A DNA stretch of 64,000 bases from Denitromonas sp. (lineage in GTDB: Bacteria > Pseudomonadota > Gammaproteobacteria > Burkholderiales > Rhodocyclaceae). A model generated the notes under the pieces. The model saw only the letters and a list, made by a program, of their open reading frames with translations. It was not told where the DNA came from and ran no database searches. A program made the position numbers and the translations under genes. Of this stretch, positions 7,754 through 15,818 are shown one piece after another. Positions within the stretch are counted from its first letter, which is position 1. Each line of letters begins with the position of its first letter. The stretch lies in contig NZ_JAUCBR010000004.1 of NCBI RefSeq assembly GCF_034676725.1, positions 1,999,501 through 2,063,500 of the forward strand. The letters are read 5' to 3'.

Positions 7754-9192
7754 CTTTTATGGGTTTCGTTCAAGGCGAATCACGAACGCAGGGCAGCTTG
7801 TTTCCTGTGTCGCTCGATGAGTTGATCGGAGACGATCATCTGGTGCGCGTCATCGACCTATGGGTCGATCGCGTTGAGGTCGGGCGGCTGGGCTTTGCCC
7901 GGGCTCAGCCCAAGCACACCGGGCGCCCGCCCTATGATCCGGCCGATCTGCTCAAGCTGTACCTGTATGGCTACCTCAATCAGGTGCGCTCCTCGCGCAA
8001 GCTCGAGCGCGAAGCCCAGCGCAATATCGAGTTGCTGTGGCTGCTGCGCCAGTTGCGCCCCGACTTCAAGACCATCGCCAACTTCCGTCGCGAGAATGGC
8101 CAGGCCCTGGTGCTGGCCTGTCGCGCGTTTGTGGGGTTCTGCCGCGAGCAATCACTGGTCACTGGCCAGCTGGTAGCCATCGACGGCTCAAAATTCGGTG
8201 CGGTGGCCAGCAAGCGCAAGGTGATCAGCAAGGCGAAGCTGGCGCGGGAGCGCGAACGGATTGATGCGCGCATCGCGCAGTATCTGGTCGAACTGGATGC
8301 GGCGGATCGTTCGGAAGGCGATGAAGCTGTCCCCGATCAAGCGCAGTTGAGCACAACGATCGCGCGCCTCAAGCACCAGCGCGACAACGTGATCAGTGCG
8401 CACGCGCTGATGGAAGAGATGGATGTGGCCCACCACGTGCAGGGCGAACCGGAAGCGCGCCTGATGAAGACGGCGCAGGGCCCCTCGCGTGTGGCCTGGA
8501 ACGTGCAAAGCGCGGTCGATGGCGAGCACGGGCTGATCATTCATCACGAGGTGACGGACGAGGCGAGCGATAACCGCCAACTCGAGCCAATGGCCAAGGC
8601 TGCCCAGACGGTACTCGGGCAAGCTGAGCTGACGGTTGTGGCCGATGCCGGCTACTCCAATGGCGCACAACTCGACGCGTGCGAGCGCTCGGGCATTGCG
8701 GCCTTCGTACCTCCGAATCGCGCGATCAACAACCAGGGGGACGGTGCCCTGTTCCAGAAGGATCAATTCGTCTTCGATGCGCAGCGCGACGGCTATCACT
8801 GCCCGGCCGGACAGTTTCTTGCCCGCAAGCAGGCGATGCACAAGCGCAGGGAAGTGATCTATGCCGCCACGGTCTGCGGCGCTTGCCCATTGAAGCGCCA
8901 ATGCACCAACGCCAAATACCGGCATGTGAGCCGCCACAACCATGAAGCGGCACTTGAATCAGCCCGCGCCCGGCTGGAAGCCGACCCGAACAAGATGCGC
9001 GAGCGCCGTTCGCTCGTTGAGCACCCCTTCGGAACGCTCAAGACACACATCCTTGGCAACGGGCGCTTGCTGTTGCGAGGCGCCAGCGGCGCGCGTGCAG
9101 AAATGGCATTGGCGGTACTGGCTTACAACTTCCGCCGAGTGAGCAACATCCTAGGAAATGGCCGAATCATCGAGGTGCTTGCCACCGCGTGA
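7741..9192 (+). CDS. IS1182-family transposase
   Basis: A 483-residue DDE transposase, full length for the IS1182 family. The N-terminal domain (residues about 15-110) with QGSLFPVSLDELI is the DUF772-type region. Acidic catalytic candidates are Asp in LVAIDGSKF, Asp in VVADAGYSN and Glu in RRSLVEHPFGTLK. A Cys-rich insertion (CGACPLKRQC) before the last motif is typical. Translation may start at 7741 or at the in-frame ATG at 7759, which begins MGFVQGE like other family members and is outside most of the start-region hairpin. Confidence 0.93.
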   Translation: MAGIAFMGFVQGESRTQGSLFPVSLDELIGDDHLVRVIDLWVDRVEVGRLGFARAQPKHTGRPPYDPADLLKLYLYGYLNQVRSSRKLEREAQRNIELLWLLRQLRPDFKTIANFRRENGQALVLACRAFVGFCREQSLVTGQLVAIDGSKFGAVASKRKVISKAKLARERERIDARIAQYLVELDAADRSEGDEAVPDQAQLSTTIARLKHQRDNVISAHALMEEMDVAHHVQGEPEARLMKTAQGPSRVAWNVQSAVDGEHGLIIHHEVTDEASDNRQLEPMAKAAQTVLGQAELTVVADAGYSNGAQLDACERSGIAAFVPPNRAINNQGDGALFQKDQFVFDAQRDGYHCPAGQFLARKQAMHKRREVIYAATVCGACPLKRQCTNAKYRHVSRHNHEAALESARARLEADPNKMRERRSLVEHPFGTLKTHILGNGRLLLRGASGARAEMALAVLAYNFRRVSNILGNGRIIEVLATA

Positions 9193-9223
9193 GCGGGGCA
9201 ATTTCTATCTCACGCCAGAATAG

Positions 9224-9253
9224 AAAACGCCCCGCTTGCGCGAGGCGTTTTTT
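9224..9253 (+). terminator. Intrinsic terminator of the transposase gene
   Basis: AAAACGCCCCGC and GCGAGGCGTTTT pair around a TTGC loop with one mismatch, followed by a T run. It lies about 30 bases past the transposase stop and inside the IS right end, so the element carries its own terminator. Confidence 0.75.
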
Positions 9254-9383
9254 ACCACCGAGACGCTAGACCGCGTTTTTACACAGTCTGCTCGGCCGGG
9301 TTTTTTGTTGCCGTCTCGCAACGGAGTCGATCTGCGTCACCCGGACGTGGTAAGAATAGGCAACCCCTCACAGGAGCATGCAG

Positions 9384-9827
9384 ATGGCTGACACCAACTA
9401 CGAAGAATTCTACGGGCACCGCTTTGAGGATCTCACCGTCGGCATGAGTGCCGCCTACGGCCACACCGTGACCGAGGCCGACATCCTGCTCTTTGCCGGC
9501 GTGTCGGGCGACACCAATCCGGTGCACCTCAACGAAGAACTGGCGGCGGCCTCGATGTTCGGCGGGCGCATCGCCCACGGCATGCTGTCGGCCAGCTTCA
9601 TCTCCACGGTGTTCGGCACCCGCCTGCCGGGGCCGGGCTGCATCTACCTGTCGCAGACGCTGAAGTTCAAGGCCCCGGTGCGCATCGGCGACACGGTGGT
9701 GGCACGGGTGACGGTCAAGTCGCTGACCCCCGAGAAGCGCAAGGCGCTGTTCGACACGGTGTGCACGGTCGGCGAAACCGTGGTGCTCACCGGCGAGGCG
9801 GAAATCATGGTGCCCAAGCGCGGCTGA
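9384..9827 (+). CDS. MaoC-like (R)-specific enoyl-CoA hydratase
   Basis: A 147-residue single hot-dog-fold hydratase of the MaoC/PhaJ type. The hydratase-2 motif with catalytic Asp and His is clear in GVSGDTNPVHLNEE (about residues 38-51). It hydrates trans-2-enoyl-CoA to (R)-3-hydroxyacyl-CoA, which can feed polyhydroxyalkanoate synthesis or fatty acid breakdown. I chose the ATG at 9384 because AGGAG at 9372-9376 is correctly spaced for it; the ATG six bases earlier would be too close. The gene is convergent with the CoA-transferase gene that follows. Confidence 0.88.
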   Translation: MADTNYEEFYGHRFEDLTVGMSAAYGHTVTEADILLFAGVSGDTNPVHLNEELAAASMFGGRIAHGMLSASFISTVFGTRLPGPGCIYLSQTLKFKAPVRIGDTVVARVTVKSLTPEKRKALFDTVCTVGETVVLTGEAEIMVPKRG

Positions 9828-9869
9828 ACGCCCCCGCGCGTCCCGCCGCCAGCGGCGCCGGGGCCGCGG

Positions 9870-11165
9870 TTACAGTAGTTTGAGCGCCCGGGCCTGGTCG
9901 CGCAGCTCGCCACGGAAGTCCGGATGGGCGATGCCGATCAGGGCCTCGCAGCGCTGGCGGGCGCTCTTGCCACGCAGTTGCGCCACGCCATACTCGGTCA
10001 CCACATAGTTGATGTCGTTCTTGCTGGTGGTGACATGGGTGCCGGCGCTCAGCGTGGGCACGATGCGCGAGATGCTGCCGCCCTTGGCGGTCGAGGGCAG
10101 CACGATGAAGGCCTTGCCGTCGCGCGAGCGGTTGGCGGCGCGCACGAAGTCGGCCTGGCCGCCGGTGCCGGAGTAGGGCAGGGTGCCCAGGCTCTCCGAA
10201 CCGCACTGGCCGAGCATGTCGATCTGCATGGTGGCGTTGATGGCGACCAGACGGTCGTTCTTCGCCGCGATGTACGGGTCGTTGGTGAATTCCACCGGAT
10301 GCATCTCCAGGGCCGGATTGCGGTGCATGAAGCGGTAGAGCTTGTGCGAGCCGAGGCCGAAGGTGGCCACCATCTTGCCGGGCAGGAAGGTCTTCTTGCG
10401 GTTGGTGACCGCGCCGGATTCGACCAGGGTCAGGATGCCGTCGCCGATCATCTCGGTATGGATGCCCAGGTCGTGCTTGTGCCTGAGCTGCATCACCACC
10501 GCGTCCGGAATGCCGCCATAGCCGATCTGCAGGGTCGAGCCGTCGTCGATCAACTCGGCCACATACTTGCCGATCGCTTCCTGCACCGGGCCGATCTCGG
10601 GCAGGCCGACCTCCAGCAGCGGGGTCTCGGTCTCGACGAGTGCGCTGACCTGCGAGACATGCACATGGCAGTCGCCGAAGGCGAAGGGCACGTTGGGATT
10701 GACCTCCAGCACGATCACCCGTGCCTTCTTGACTGCCGCCATGGTGTAGTCCGGCGCCAGGGCCAGCGAGAAGTAGCCGTGCTCGTCCATGGGCGAAGCC
10801 AGCGAGAACACTACGTCGGCCGGGGTCAGCCCGCGCTCGATCAACTGCGGCAGCTCGGAAAAATACGCCGGCAGGTAGTCGATCCAGCCCGCCTGGCCGC
10901 CCGGGCGCGAGGGGCCGCCGAAGAAGAAGGCGCTGTGGCGGACATGGTCCTGGGTGTGCTCGTCGAAGTAGCCGAACTTGCGCAGGGGCAGGATCTGGCT
11001 GACCGTCACACCGTGCAGACGGTGGCGCTGGTCCGACAGCGCCTCGAGCAGGGCCGGCGGCTCACCGACCCCGGTGGGCACGATGATGGTGTCGCCATCG
11101 CGGATCAGCGCGATGGCGTCGGTGGCGGCGCATGTTTTCTGCGCGTACTGTTCGCTATGGGTCAT
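9870..11165 (-). CDS. Acetyl-CoA hydrolase/transferase family protein (4-hydroxybutyrate CoA-transferase type)
   Basis: A 431-residue family I CoA-transferase homologue. The catalytic Glu is expected in CGSESLGTL near residue 330; the Gly-rich GYGGIPDAV region and the C-terminal YVVTEYGVAQLRG block are family landmarks. Members move CoA between acetyl-CoA and other short acids or hydrolyse acetyl-CoA. A GGAGGGAG ribosome site precedes the start at 11165. It faces the MaoC gene tail to tail. The acid substrate cannot be decided from the sequence. Confidence 0.88.
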   Translation of the reverse strand: MTHSEQYAQKTCAATDAIALIRDGDTIIVPTGVGEPPALLEALSDQRHRLHGVTVSQILPLRKFGYFDEHTQDHVRHSAFFFGGPSRPGGQAGWIDYLPAYFSELPQLIERGLTPADVVFSLASPMDEHGYFSLALAPDYTMAAVKKARVIVLEVNPNVPFAFGDCHVHVSQVSALVETETPLLEVGLPEIGPVQEAIGKYVAELIDDGSTLQIGYGGIPDAVVMQLRHKHDLGIHTEMIGDGILTLVESGAVTNRKKTFLPGKMVATFGLGSHKLYRFMHRNPALEMHPVEFTNDPYIAAKNDRLVAINATMQIDMLGQCGSESLGTLPYSGTGGQADFVRAANRSRDGKAFIVLPSTAKGGSISRIVPTLSAGTHVTTSKNDINYVVTEYGVAQLRGKSARQRCEALIGIAHPDFRGELRDQARALKLL

Positions 11166-11219
11166 GGATCGGCTCCCTCCGATGTGTGCAGTGCAGCAAT
11201 CGAATGATTGTAGCCGAAA

Positions 11220-11235
11220 CATACGAATGCGTATG
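11220..11235. promoter_or_regulatory. Inverted repeat CATACG-AATG-CGTATG upstream of the CoA-transferase gene
   Basis: A perfect 6-4-6 inverted repeat 55 bases upstream of the CoA-transferase start, in the right place for an operator near its promoter. The surrounding bases are AT-richer than the window average. No regulator gene is adjacent, so its binding protein is unknown. Confidence 0.4.
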
Positions 11236-11272
11236 GATTCTTCCTTGTGGAATGAGGGTGCGGAAACACAAA

Positions 11273-11291
11273 CGCCGGCACTGGGCCGGCG
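11273..11291 (-). terminator. Terminator of the RhlE-like helicase gene
   Basis: On the minus strand CGCCGGC and GCCGGCG pair around a five-base loop, followed by TTTGTGTTT. It lies about 40 bases past the stop of the restored helicase frame (11332), which supports that frame as the original gene end. Confidence 0.6.
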
Positions 11292-11331
11292 TGTGTGCTC
11301 TGGCGCGGGCGACTGCCCGCGAGGATGTCGC

Positions 11332-11539
11332 TCAGTCGGCGTTGCCGAAACGGCGCGGGCGGGCGTCGCGCGCCTGGCCTTGGTTACGGCCCGCCGGCTT
11401 GTCGCGGCCCTGCCCTTGGCCGTCGCGCGGGGCGCGCTGCGGGTGCAGCCCGCGCTTGCCATCGGCGCTGCGGCCGTTGGGCTGCTCCGGGTTGGTGCGG
11501 CCGTGGCGGTGGCCGTTGCGCTGGGCCGGGGCCTTGGCG
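11332..11539 (-). pseudogene. Out-of-frame basic C-terminal tail of the RhlE-like helicase
   Basis: This stretch, read one frame over from the helicase, encodes an Arg/Gly/Asn/Gln-rich tail containing QRNGHRHGRTNPEQPNGR and ending RRFGNAD, the kind of basic tail that RhlE proteins use for RNA contact. Dropping one T from GTTCGAC at 11575-11581 joins it in frame to the helicase core and gives a 463-residue protein with a terminator just beyond. It is therefore almost certainly the true gene end. Confidence 0.75.
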
Positions 11540-12724
11540 TCACGCGGCGGGCGCTGGCGCGAGACGCTGGCCTCGTTCGACGGTGTAGCCGCCGACGGTG
11601 ATGCGTTCGACGGTGCGCTGGATGAGCCGCTCGATCGCGCGCAGCTGCTTCATCTCGTTTTCCGGGCAGACCAGCGACACGGCCTTGCCCTCGGCGCCGG
11701 CGCGACCGGTACGGCCGATGCGGTGGACGTAGTCTTCGGGCACGTTGGGCAGTTCGAAGTTCACCACCATCGGCAGTGAATCGACGTCGATGCCGCGGGC
11801 GGCGATGTCGGTGGCCACCAGCACCTGCAGCTTGCCGCGCTTGAACTGGTCGAGCGCGCGGGTGCGGGCGTTCTGGGCCTTGTTGCCGTGCAGCGCCGCG
11901 GTCGGGATGCCGGCGCGGGTCAGTTGTTCGGCGAGGCGGTCGGCGCCGTGCTTGGTGCGGCTGAACACCAGCACCTGGAACCACTGCTGCTCCTGGATCA
12001 GGTGCACCAGCAGATCACGCTTCTTGCTCTGCGGCACCAGCATCAGCGACTGGTCGACACGCTCGGCGGTGGTGTTGCGCGGGGCCACGTCGACGCTGGA
12101 CGGGTTGGTCAGCAGGCTGCTGGCCAGGCCGCGGATGTCGTCGTTGAAGGTCGCCGAGAAGAGCAGGTTCTGACGCTTGGCCGGCATCTTGTCCATGATC
12201 TTGCGGATGTCACGGATGAAGCCCATGTCGAGCATGCGGTCGGCTTCGTCGAGCACCAGGATCTCGACATCCGACAGGCTCAGCGTGCCCTGGCTGATGT
12301 GGTCGAGCAGGCGGCCCGGCGTGGCCACGAGGATGTCGACCGGGCGACGCAAGGCCTTGCTCTGGCCGAACACGCTGACGCCACCATAGACGGCAAAGGA
12401 GCGCAGCGGCAGGTGCTGGCCATAGGTGCGTACCGACTCGTCCACCTGTGCCGCCAGTTCGCGGGTCGGGGTCAGGATCAGGGCGCGCGGCCGGCCGGTG
12501 CGGGTGCGCTGGGCCGATTCCATCAGGCGGTGCAGGATCGGCAGCGCGAAGCTGGCGGTCTTGCCGGTGCCGGTCTGCGCGGCGGCGAGCAGGTCGCCTC
12601 CGGCCAGCACGGCGGGAATGCCCTTGACCTGGATCGGGGTCGGGGTGGTGTAGCCCGCATCGGTGAGGGCGCGCAAAAGGGGTTCTGCCAGCCCGAGGGC
12701 GGCAAAGGTGTTTTCGGATTGCAT
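11540..12724 (-). CDS. rhlE: DEAD-box RNA helicase, RhlE-like (frameshifted near the C-terminus)
   Basis: As written, 394 residues covering both RecA domains of a DEAD-box helicase. Motifs in order: Q motif PTPIQ, I AQTGTGKT, Ia PTRELA, Ib TPGR, II DEAD, III SAT, IV region LVFSRTK, V ATDIAARGID, VI HRIGRTGR. These unwind RNA in ribosome assembly and decay. The frame is disturbed after GGYTV by an extra base in GTTCGAC (11575-11581); the original tail continues to 11332. A CAGCGAC/GTCGCTG hairpin (12737-12755) sits in the leader just before the start. A long leader of about 200 bases is shared with the divergent yaeQ promoter region. Confidence 0.92.
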   Translation of the reverse strand: MQSENTFAALGLAEPLLRALTDAGYTTPTPIQVKGIPAVLAGGDLLAAAQTGTGKTASFALPILHRLMESAQRTRTGRPRALILTPTRELAAQVDESVRTYGQHLPLRSFAVYGGVSVFGQSKALRRPVDILVATPGRLLDHISQGTLSLSDVEILVLDEADRMLDMGFIRDIRKIMDKMPAKRQNLLFSATFNDDIRGLASSLLTNPSSVDVAPRNTTAERVDQSLMLVPQSKKRDLLVHLIQEQQWFQVLVFSRTKHGADRLAEQLTRAGIPTAALHGNKAQNARTRALDQFKRGKLQVLVATDIAARGIDVDSLPMVVNFELPNVPEDYVHRIGRTGRAGAEGKAVSLVCPENEMKQLRAIERLIQRTVERITVGGYTVERGQRLAPAPAA

Positions 12725-12978
12725 TGTGTTCTGCTCCAGCGACGGCCTGTCGCTGTAGTGAGCGACACCAATCAAGGCTGGCGGGGGAAGTGGGCCGGCG
12801 GACAGTGGTCGCTTGGCCCAGTTGAATGATTCTGGCCGGTACGCTGATTGGTCAACGCGTACGGGAGGCCGGATGATAACGGATATCGCCTTGAAGATGG
12901 CGATTATTTTGCGCTGCGGCATCCGTTTCGGGCCGCATCTGCGTACCATGTCGCCTTTTGTTCAGGCGGCACAGGCTC

Positions 12979-13524
12979 ATGGCGCTCAAGTCCACGGTGT
13001 TCAAATTCCAGTTGCAGATCGCGGATCTCGATCGTCATTACTACGCCGACCATGCGCTGACCCTGGCGCGTCATCCGTCCGAAACCGATGTGCGCCTGGT
13101 GTCGCGTGTGCTGGCCTTTGCCCGCCAGGCCGACGAGCGGCTGTCGATGACCAGCGCCTTGTGCGAGCCCGATGAGCCGGACCTGTGCCTGGCCAGCCTG
13201 GATGGGCGTATCGAACACTGGATCGATGTCGGCCAGCCGGACGCGCGGCGCATCATCAAGGCGGCCGGGCGGGCCGACCGGGTGACGGTTCATCCCTATG
13301 CCGGGTCGTCGTCGCAGTTGTGGTGGCAGGGCGTGCAGCGCGAGCTGACCCGCCTGCGCAAGCTCGAGGTGATCGCCTTTCCGGAACCGGAGGTGAAGGC
13401 GCTCGCCGCCTCGGTGGTGCGCACCACCGCCTGGCAGATCACCGTGCAGGATGGCGCGTTGGTGGTGTCCGGCGAGCACGGATGCGTGAGCGTCGAACCG
13501 GACACTTGGCGGGCGATCGCTTAG
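12979..13524 (+). CDS. yaeQ: YaeQ family protein
   Basis: A 181-residue YaeQ homologue, full length; the family has a nuclease-like (PD-(D/E)XK-related) fold. The N-terminal block MALKSTVFKFQLQIADLDRH and the later RADRVTVHPYAGSSSQLWW are family hallmarks. The E. coli gene was once linked to transcription anti-termination, but the biochemical role is unknown. I chose the ATG at 12979, which begins the conserved MALKST; the upstream in-frame start at 12958 would add seven unconserved residues. The 254-base divergent gap to rhlE holds the promoters of both genes. Confidence 0.88.
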   Translation: MALKSTVFKFQLQIADLDRHYYADHALTLARHPSETDVRLVSRVLAFARQADERLSMTSALCEPDEPDLCLASLDGRIEHWIDVGQPDARRIIKAAGRADRVTVHPYAGSSSQLWWQGVQRELTRLRKLEVIAFPEPEVKALAASVVRTTAWQITVQDGALVVSGEHGCVSVEPDTWRAIA

Positions 13525-13563
13525 GAAGTGTCCTTTCCGTCCGGGGCTGGGCGGGTCTATAAC

Positions 13564-13575
13564 GTGCATATGCAC
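13564..13575. promoter_or_regulatory. Palindrome GTGCATATGCAC upstream of the marR gene, likely autoregulatory operator
   Basis: A perfect 12-base palindrome whose end is 17 bases before the marR-family start codon. MarR dimers bind such short palindromes over their own promoters, and the target operon here (regulator plus exporter) is the usual setting. Assignment to this regulator is by position. Confidence 0.5.
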
Positions 13576-13592
13576 CTATTTGATCACCCGTC

Positions 13593-14039
13593 ATGACGAC
13601 GCCACCCTTGCCCCTGCCATGCACTGGCGCCCGCCTGCGTCGCCTGACGCGCCGGGTGACGGTGTTCTATGAACAGTATCTGCGCAGCGTCGGCCTGCGC
13701 CTGACCCAGTACTCGCTGCTGGCGCACCTCGACACCGCGCCGCAAAGCCTGCTGGCGCTGGCCGGGCGGCTGGAGATGGATCGAACGACCCTGACCCGCG
13801 GCCTCAAGCCCCTGGTGGCGGCCGGCTGGGTGGTGCAGCACCCCGGCCGTGATGCGCGGCAGCGCCTGCTGTCGCTGACGCCCGATGGTGTCGTACAGCG
13901 CGCGCGTGCCAGGGCGGTGTGGGCGCAGGCACAACTCGACCTCGAGGCGGCGATGGATCGCAGCTTCGTGGCGCAACTCAACCACACCCTGGACGAGGCG
14001 CTGCAGCGCCTGAAACCGGCTCTACCCGAGGACAACTGA
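13593..14039 (+). CDS. MarR family transcriptional regulator
   Basis: A 148-residue MarR-type regulator. The winged helix-turn-helix covers about residues 45-105, with recognition helix in GRLEMDRTTLTRGLKPLVAAGWV and the wing DARQRLLSLTPDG. Such proteins repress drug or aromatic-acid efflux and catabolic genes and release DNA on binding small phenolic ligands. It is followed after two bases by a major facilitator gene, which is its most likely target, and preceded by a perfect palindrome suited to autoregulation. Confidence 0.88.
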   Translation: MTTPPLPLPCTGARLRRLTRRVTVFYEQYLRSVGLRLTQYSLLAHLDTAPQSLLALAGRLEMDRTTLTRGLKPLVAAGWVVQHPGRDARQRLLSLTPDGVVQRARARAVWAQAQLDLEAAMDRSFVAQLNHTLDEALQRLKPALPEDN

Positions 14040-14041
14040 TC

Positions 14042-15271
14042 ATGCGCTGGCGCGACGATCCTGAAATGAAGCAATGGGGGCTGATCCTCATCGCCGCCGG
14101 CCTGCTGGCCATCACCATGGGCGGACGGCAGACGCTCGGCCTGTTCGTGTCGCCGATCAACACCTCGACGGGGCTCGGGATCACCACCATCAGCTTTGCG
14201 ATGGCGGTGGCGCAGTTCGTGTGGGGGGCGATCCAGCCGGTGGCCGGCGCGGTGGCCGATCGCTACGGCCCCGGGCGGGCGCTGGCGGCGGGGGTGATCC
14301 TGATGGCCGCCGGCGCGGCCCTGACTCCGATGATGGATTCGGGCGTGGGGATGGTGTTCTCGATTGGCTTCCTGATGGCCGCGGGCTCGGGGGCCGGCAG
14401 CTTTTCGGTGCTCATCGGCGCCGCGTCGCAGCGGCTGCCGGCACACCGTCGTGGCATGGCTTCCGGCGTGATCAATGCCGGCGGCTCCTTCGGGCAGTTC
14501 GTGTTCGCGCCGCTGATGCAGAAGCTGATCGGCGTGTTCGGCTGGATGGGGGCGATGTATTCGCTGGCCGTCATTACCCTGGCCGCCCTGCCGATGGCGC
14601 GTGCCCTGCGGGCGCGTCCGGCGCCGCCCGCCGCGGCGAGCACCGAGGCGCCGCCGCCCGAGCGCGGCATGCGCGCAACCTTGCGCGACGCCTTTGCCGA
14701 CCGCAGCTACCTGCTGCTCCACGCCGGTTTCTTCACCTGCGGCTTCCATATCGCCTTCCTGGTCACCCACCTGCCGGGCGAGGTGGACCTGTGCGGCCTG
14801 CCGGCGCAGGTGGCCAGCTGGTCGCTGGCGATCATCGGCCTGGCCAACATCGCCGGCAGCCTCTATGCCGGCTGGTGTGTGCAGCGCTACCGCAGCAAGT
14901 ACATCCTGTTCTGGATGTATGCTTCGCGCGCGCTGCTGGTGGCGGCCTATCTGTTCGCCCCCAAGACCGCGATGACCTTCTACATCTTTGCCGCGGGCCT
15001 CGGCTTTACCTGGCTGGCAACCGTGCCACCGACCGCCGGCGTGGTCGGCAAGCTCTTCGGCACGCGCTACCTGGCCACCCTGTTCGGGCTGACCTTGCTC
15101 AGCCACCAGGTCGGCGGCTTCCTCGGTGCGTGGCTGGGCGGCATCGCCATTACCCAGACCGGCGACTACCAGTGGATGTGGTACGCTGACATGGCCTTGG
15201 CGGCGCTGGCGGCGGTGGCCAACCTGCCCATCCGCGAACCGCGTGTTGCGCCTCGGCTGCAGCCGGCATGA
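14042..15271 (+). CDS. Major facilitator superfamily transporter
   Basis: A 409-residue MFS permease with about twelve hydrophobic segments and a central loop near residue 195 (APPAAASTEAPPPERG). The motif-A-like loop ADRYGPGRAL follows helix 2. The stop lies two bases past the marR gene's reading frame region, so both are one transcription unit. The substrate is unknown; regulation by a MarR protein suggests an aromatic or hydrophobic acid, or a toxic compound. The stop codon lies in the loop of the operon's terminator. Confidence 0.85.
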   Translation: MRWRDDPEMKQWGLILIAAGLLAITMGGRQTLGLFVSPINTSTGLGITTISFAMAVAQFVWGAIQPVAGAVADRYGPGRALAAGVILMAAGAALTPMMDSGVGMVFSIGFLMAAGSGAGSFSVLIGAASQRLPAHRRGMASGVINAGGSFGQFVFAPLMQKLIGVFGWMGAMYSLAVITLAALPMARALRARPAPPAAASTEAPPPERGMRATLRDAFADRSYLLLHAGFFTCGFHIAFLVTHLPGEVDLCGLPAQVASWSLAIIGLANIAGSLYAGWCVQRYRSKYILFWMYASRALLVAAYLFAPKTAMTFYIFAAGLGFTWLATVPPTAGVVGKLFGTRYLATLFGLTLLSHQVGGFLGAWLGGIAITQTGDYQWMWYADMALAALAAVANLPIREPRVAPRLQPA

Positions 15272-15282
15272 GCCGGCTTTTT
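15261..15282 (+). terminator. Intrinsic terminator overlapping the MFS stop codon
   Basis: AGCCGGC and GCCGGCT pair around an ATGA loop that contains the MFS stop codon, followed by a run of T. It ends the marR-MFS operon. Confidence 0.7.
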
Positions 15283-15311
15283 CGCGGTCAGTAATTCAGG
15301 AGTCTGTTTGA

Positions 15312-15647
15312 ATGAGTAAGCGGCGTAGTGCGCGCCTGCGCAAGAAGCTGTGCGTGGGTGAGTTCAAGGAGCTGGGGTTCGATCTCGATCTGAGCTTCCC
15401 CGAGGGTGCGGACGAGGCAGCGGTCGATGCCTTTTACGAGGCCTTCTTCACCGAAGCCATCGATCCGGCCGGGCTGATCTACGGCGGCGGGGACGACAGC
15501 GGTTTCGTGTGCTGTGCCGGTCGCGGTTCGGTCACCGAAGCGCAACGTGCCGACATCGACACGTGGCTGGCCTCGGCCAAGGGCTTGCAGAGCTACCGTG
15601 TCGGCGAGCTGGTCGACGCCTGGTACCCCGGCATCAACGGCATCTGA
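15312..15647 (+). CDS. yggL: YggL family (DUF469) protein
   Basis: A 111-residue small protein matching the YggL/DUF469 family, with the conserved basic start MSKRRSARLRKKL, the FKELGFDL block and the Gly-rich IYGGGDDSGFVC segment. E. coli YggL associates with the large ribosomal subunit, so a role in ribosome assembly or function is likely. An AGGAG site lies before the ATG. It stands alone between the MFS terminator and the leuA promoter. Confidence 0.85.
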   Translation: MSKRRSARLRKKLCVGEFKELGFDLDLSFPEGADEAAVDAFYEAFFTEAIDPAGLIYGGGDDSGFVCCAGRGSVTEAQRADIDTWLASAKGLQSYRVGELVDAWYPGINGI

Positions 15648-15682
15648 GAGCCTGAGCCAGAACCAGAACGGACGCCGGGGTA

Positions 15683-15711
15683 TTGACAGCCAGTACGCCG
15701 GCCCGTTAGCG
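15683..15711 (+). promoter_or_regulatory. Candidate promoter for the leuA leader transcript
   Basis: A consensus -35 TTGACA at 15683-15688, a 17-base spacer and a weak -10 TTAGCG at 15706-15711. Transcription would begin around 15718, at or next to the ATG of the leader peptide, so the leader message would be nearly leaderless. Confidence 0.5.
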
Positions 15712-15719
15712 TTGCACCC

Positions 15720-15818
15720 ATGAAGTCGCAACAGACCCGCTCCGCCATCGCCCTGATGGTCGCTCGCCTGACCGCCCTCAACGGTCTGGGTCTGCTGCTG
15801 CGCGCCCCGCGCAGCTAA
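15720..15818 (+). CDS. Candidate leucine leader peptide upstream of leuA
   Basis: A 32-codon reading frame with seven Leu codons, ending in a run GLGLLLRAPRS before TAA. Leader peptides of amino-acid attenuators show this pattern: a short peptide rich in the end-product residue just upstream of the biosynthetic gene. A perfect hairpin (GCTGCGCG, loop CCC, CGCGCAGC at 15797-15815) covers the last Leu codons and stop, so a ribosome stalled on Leu would open it. No Shine-Dalgarno is visible; the predicted transcription start is close to the ATG. No classic poly-T terminator follows, so the mechanism may differ from the enteric type. Confidence 0.55.
   Translation: MKSQQTRSAIALMVARLTALNGLGLLLRAPRS

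Larger units (their letters stand above)
7678..9291 (+). mobile_element. IS1182-family insertion sequence
   Basis: A 1614-base insertion sequence with 17-base perfect terminal inverted repeats (GCAGACTGTGTAAAAAC at 7678-7694 and its complement at 9275-9291). It carries one transposase gene and its own terminator. The flanks show TC on both sides (7676-7677 and 9292-9293), which could be a 2-bp duplication or simply the original terminator loop. The element landed in the loop of the HU terminator. Ends, transposase and terminator all look intact, so it may still be mobile. Confidence 0.92.

Noticed and set aside
9828..9869. Terminator between the MaoC and CoA-transferase genes
   Set aside because: Only short GC-rich pairings (GCCGC/GCGGC) without T runs are present, too weak to call.
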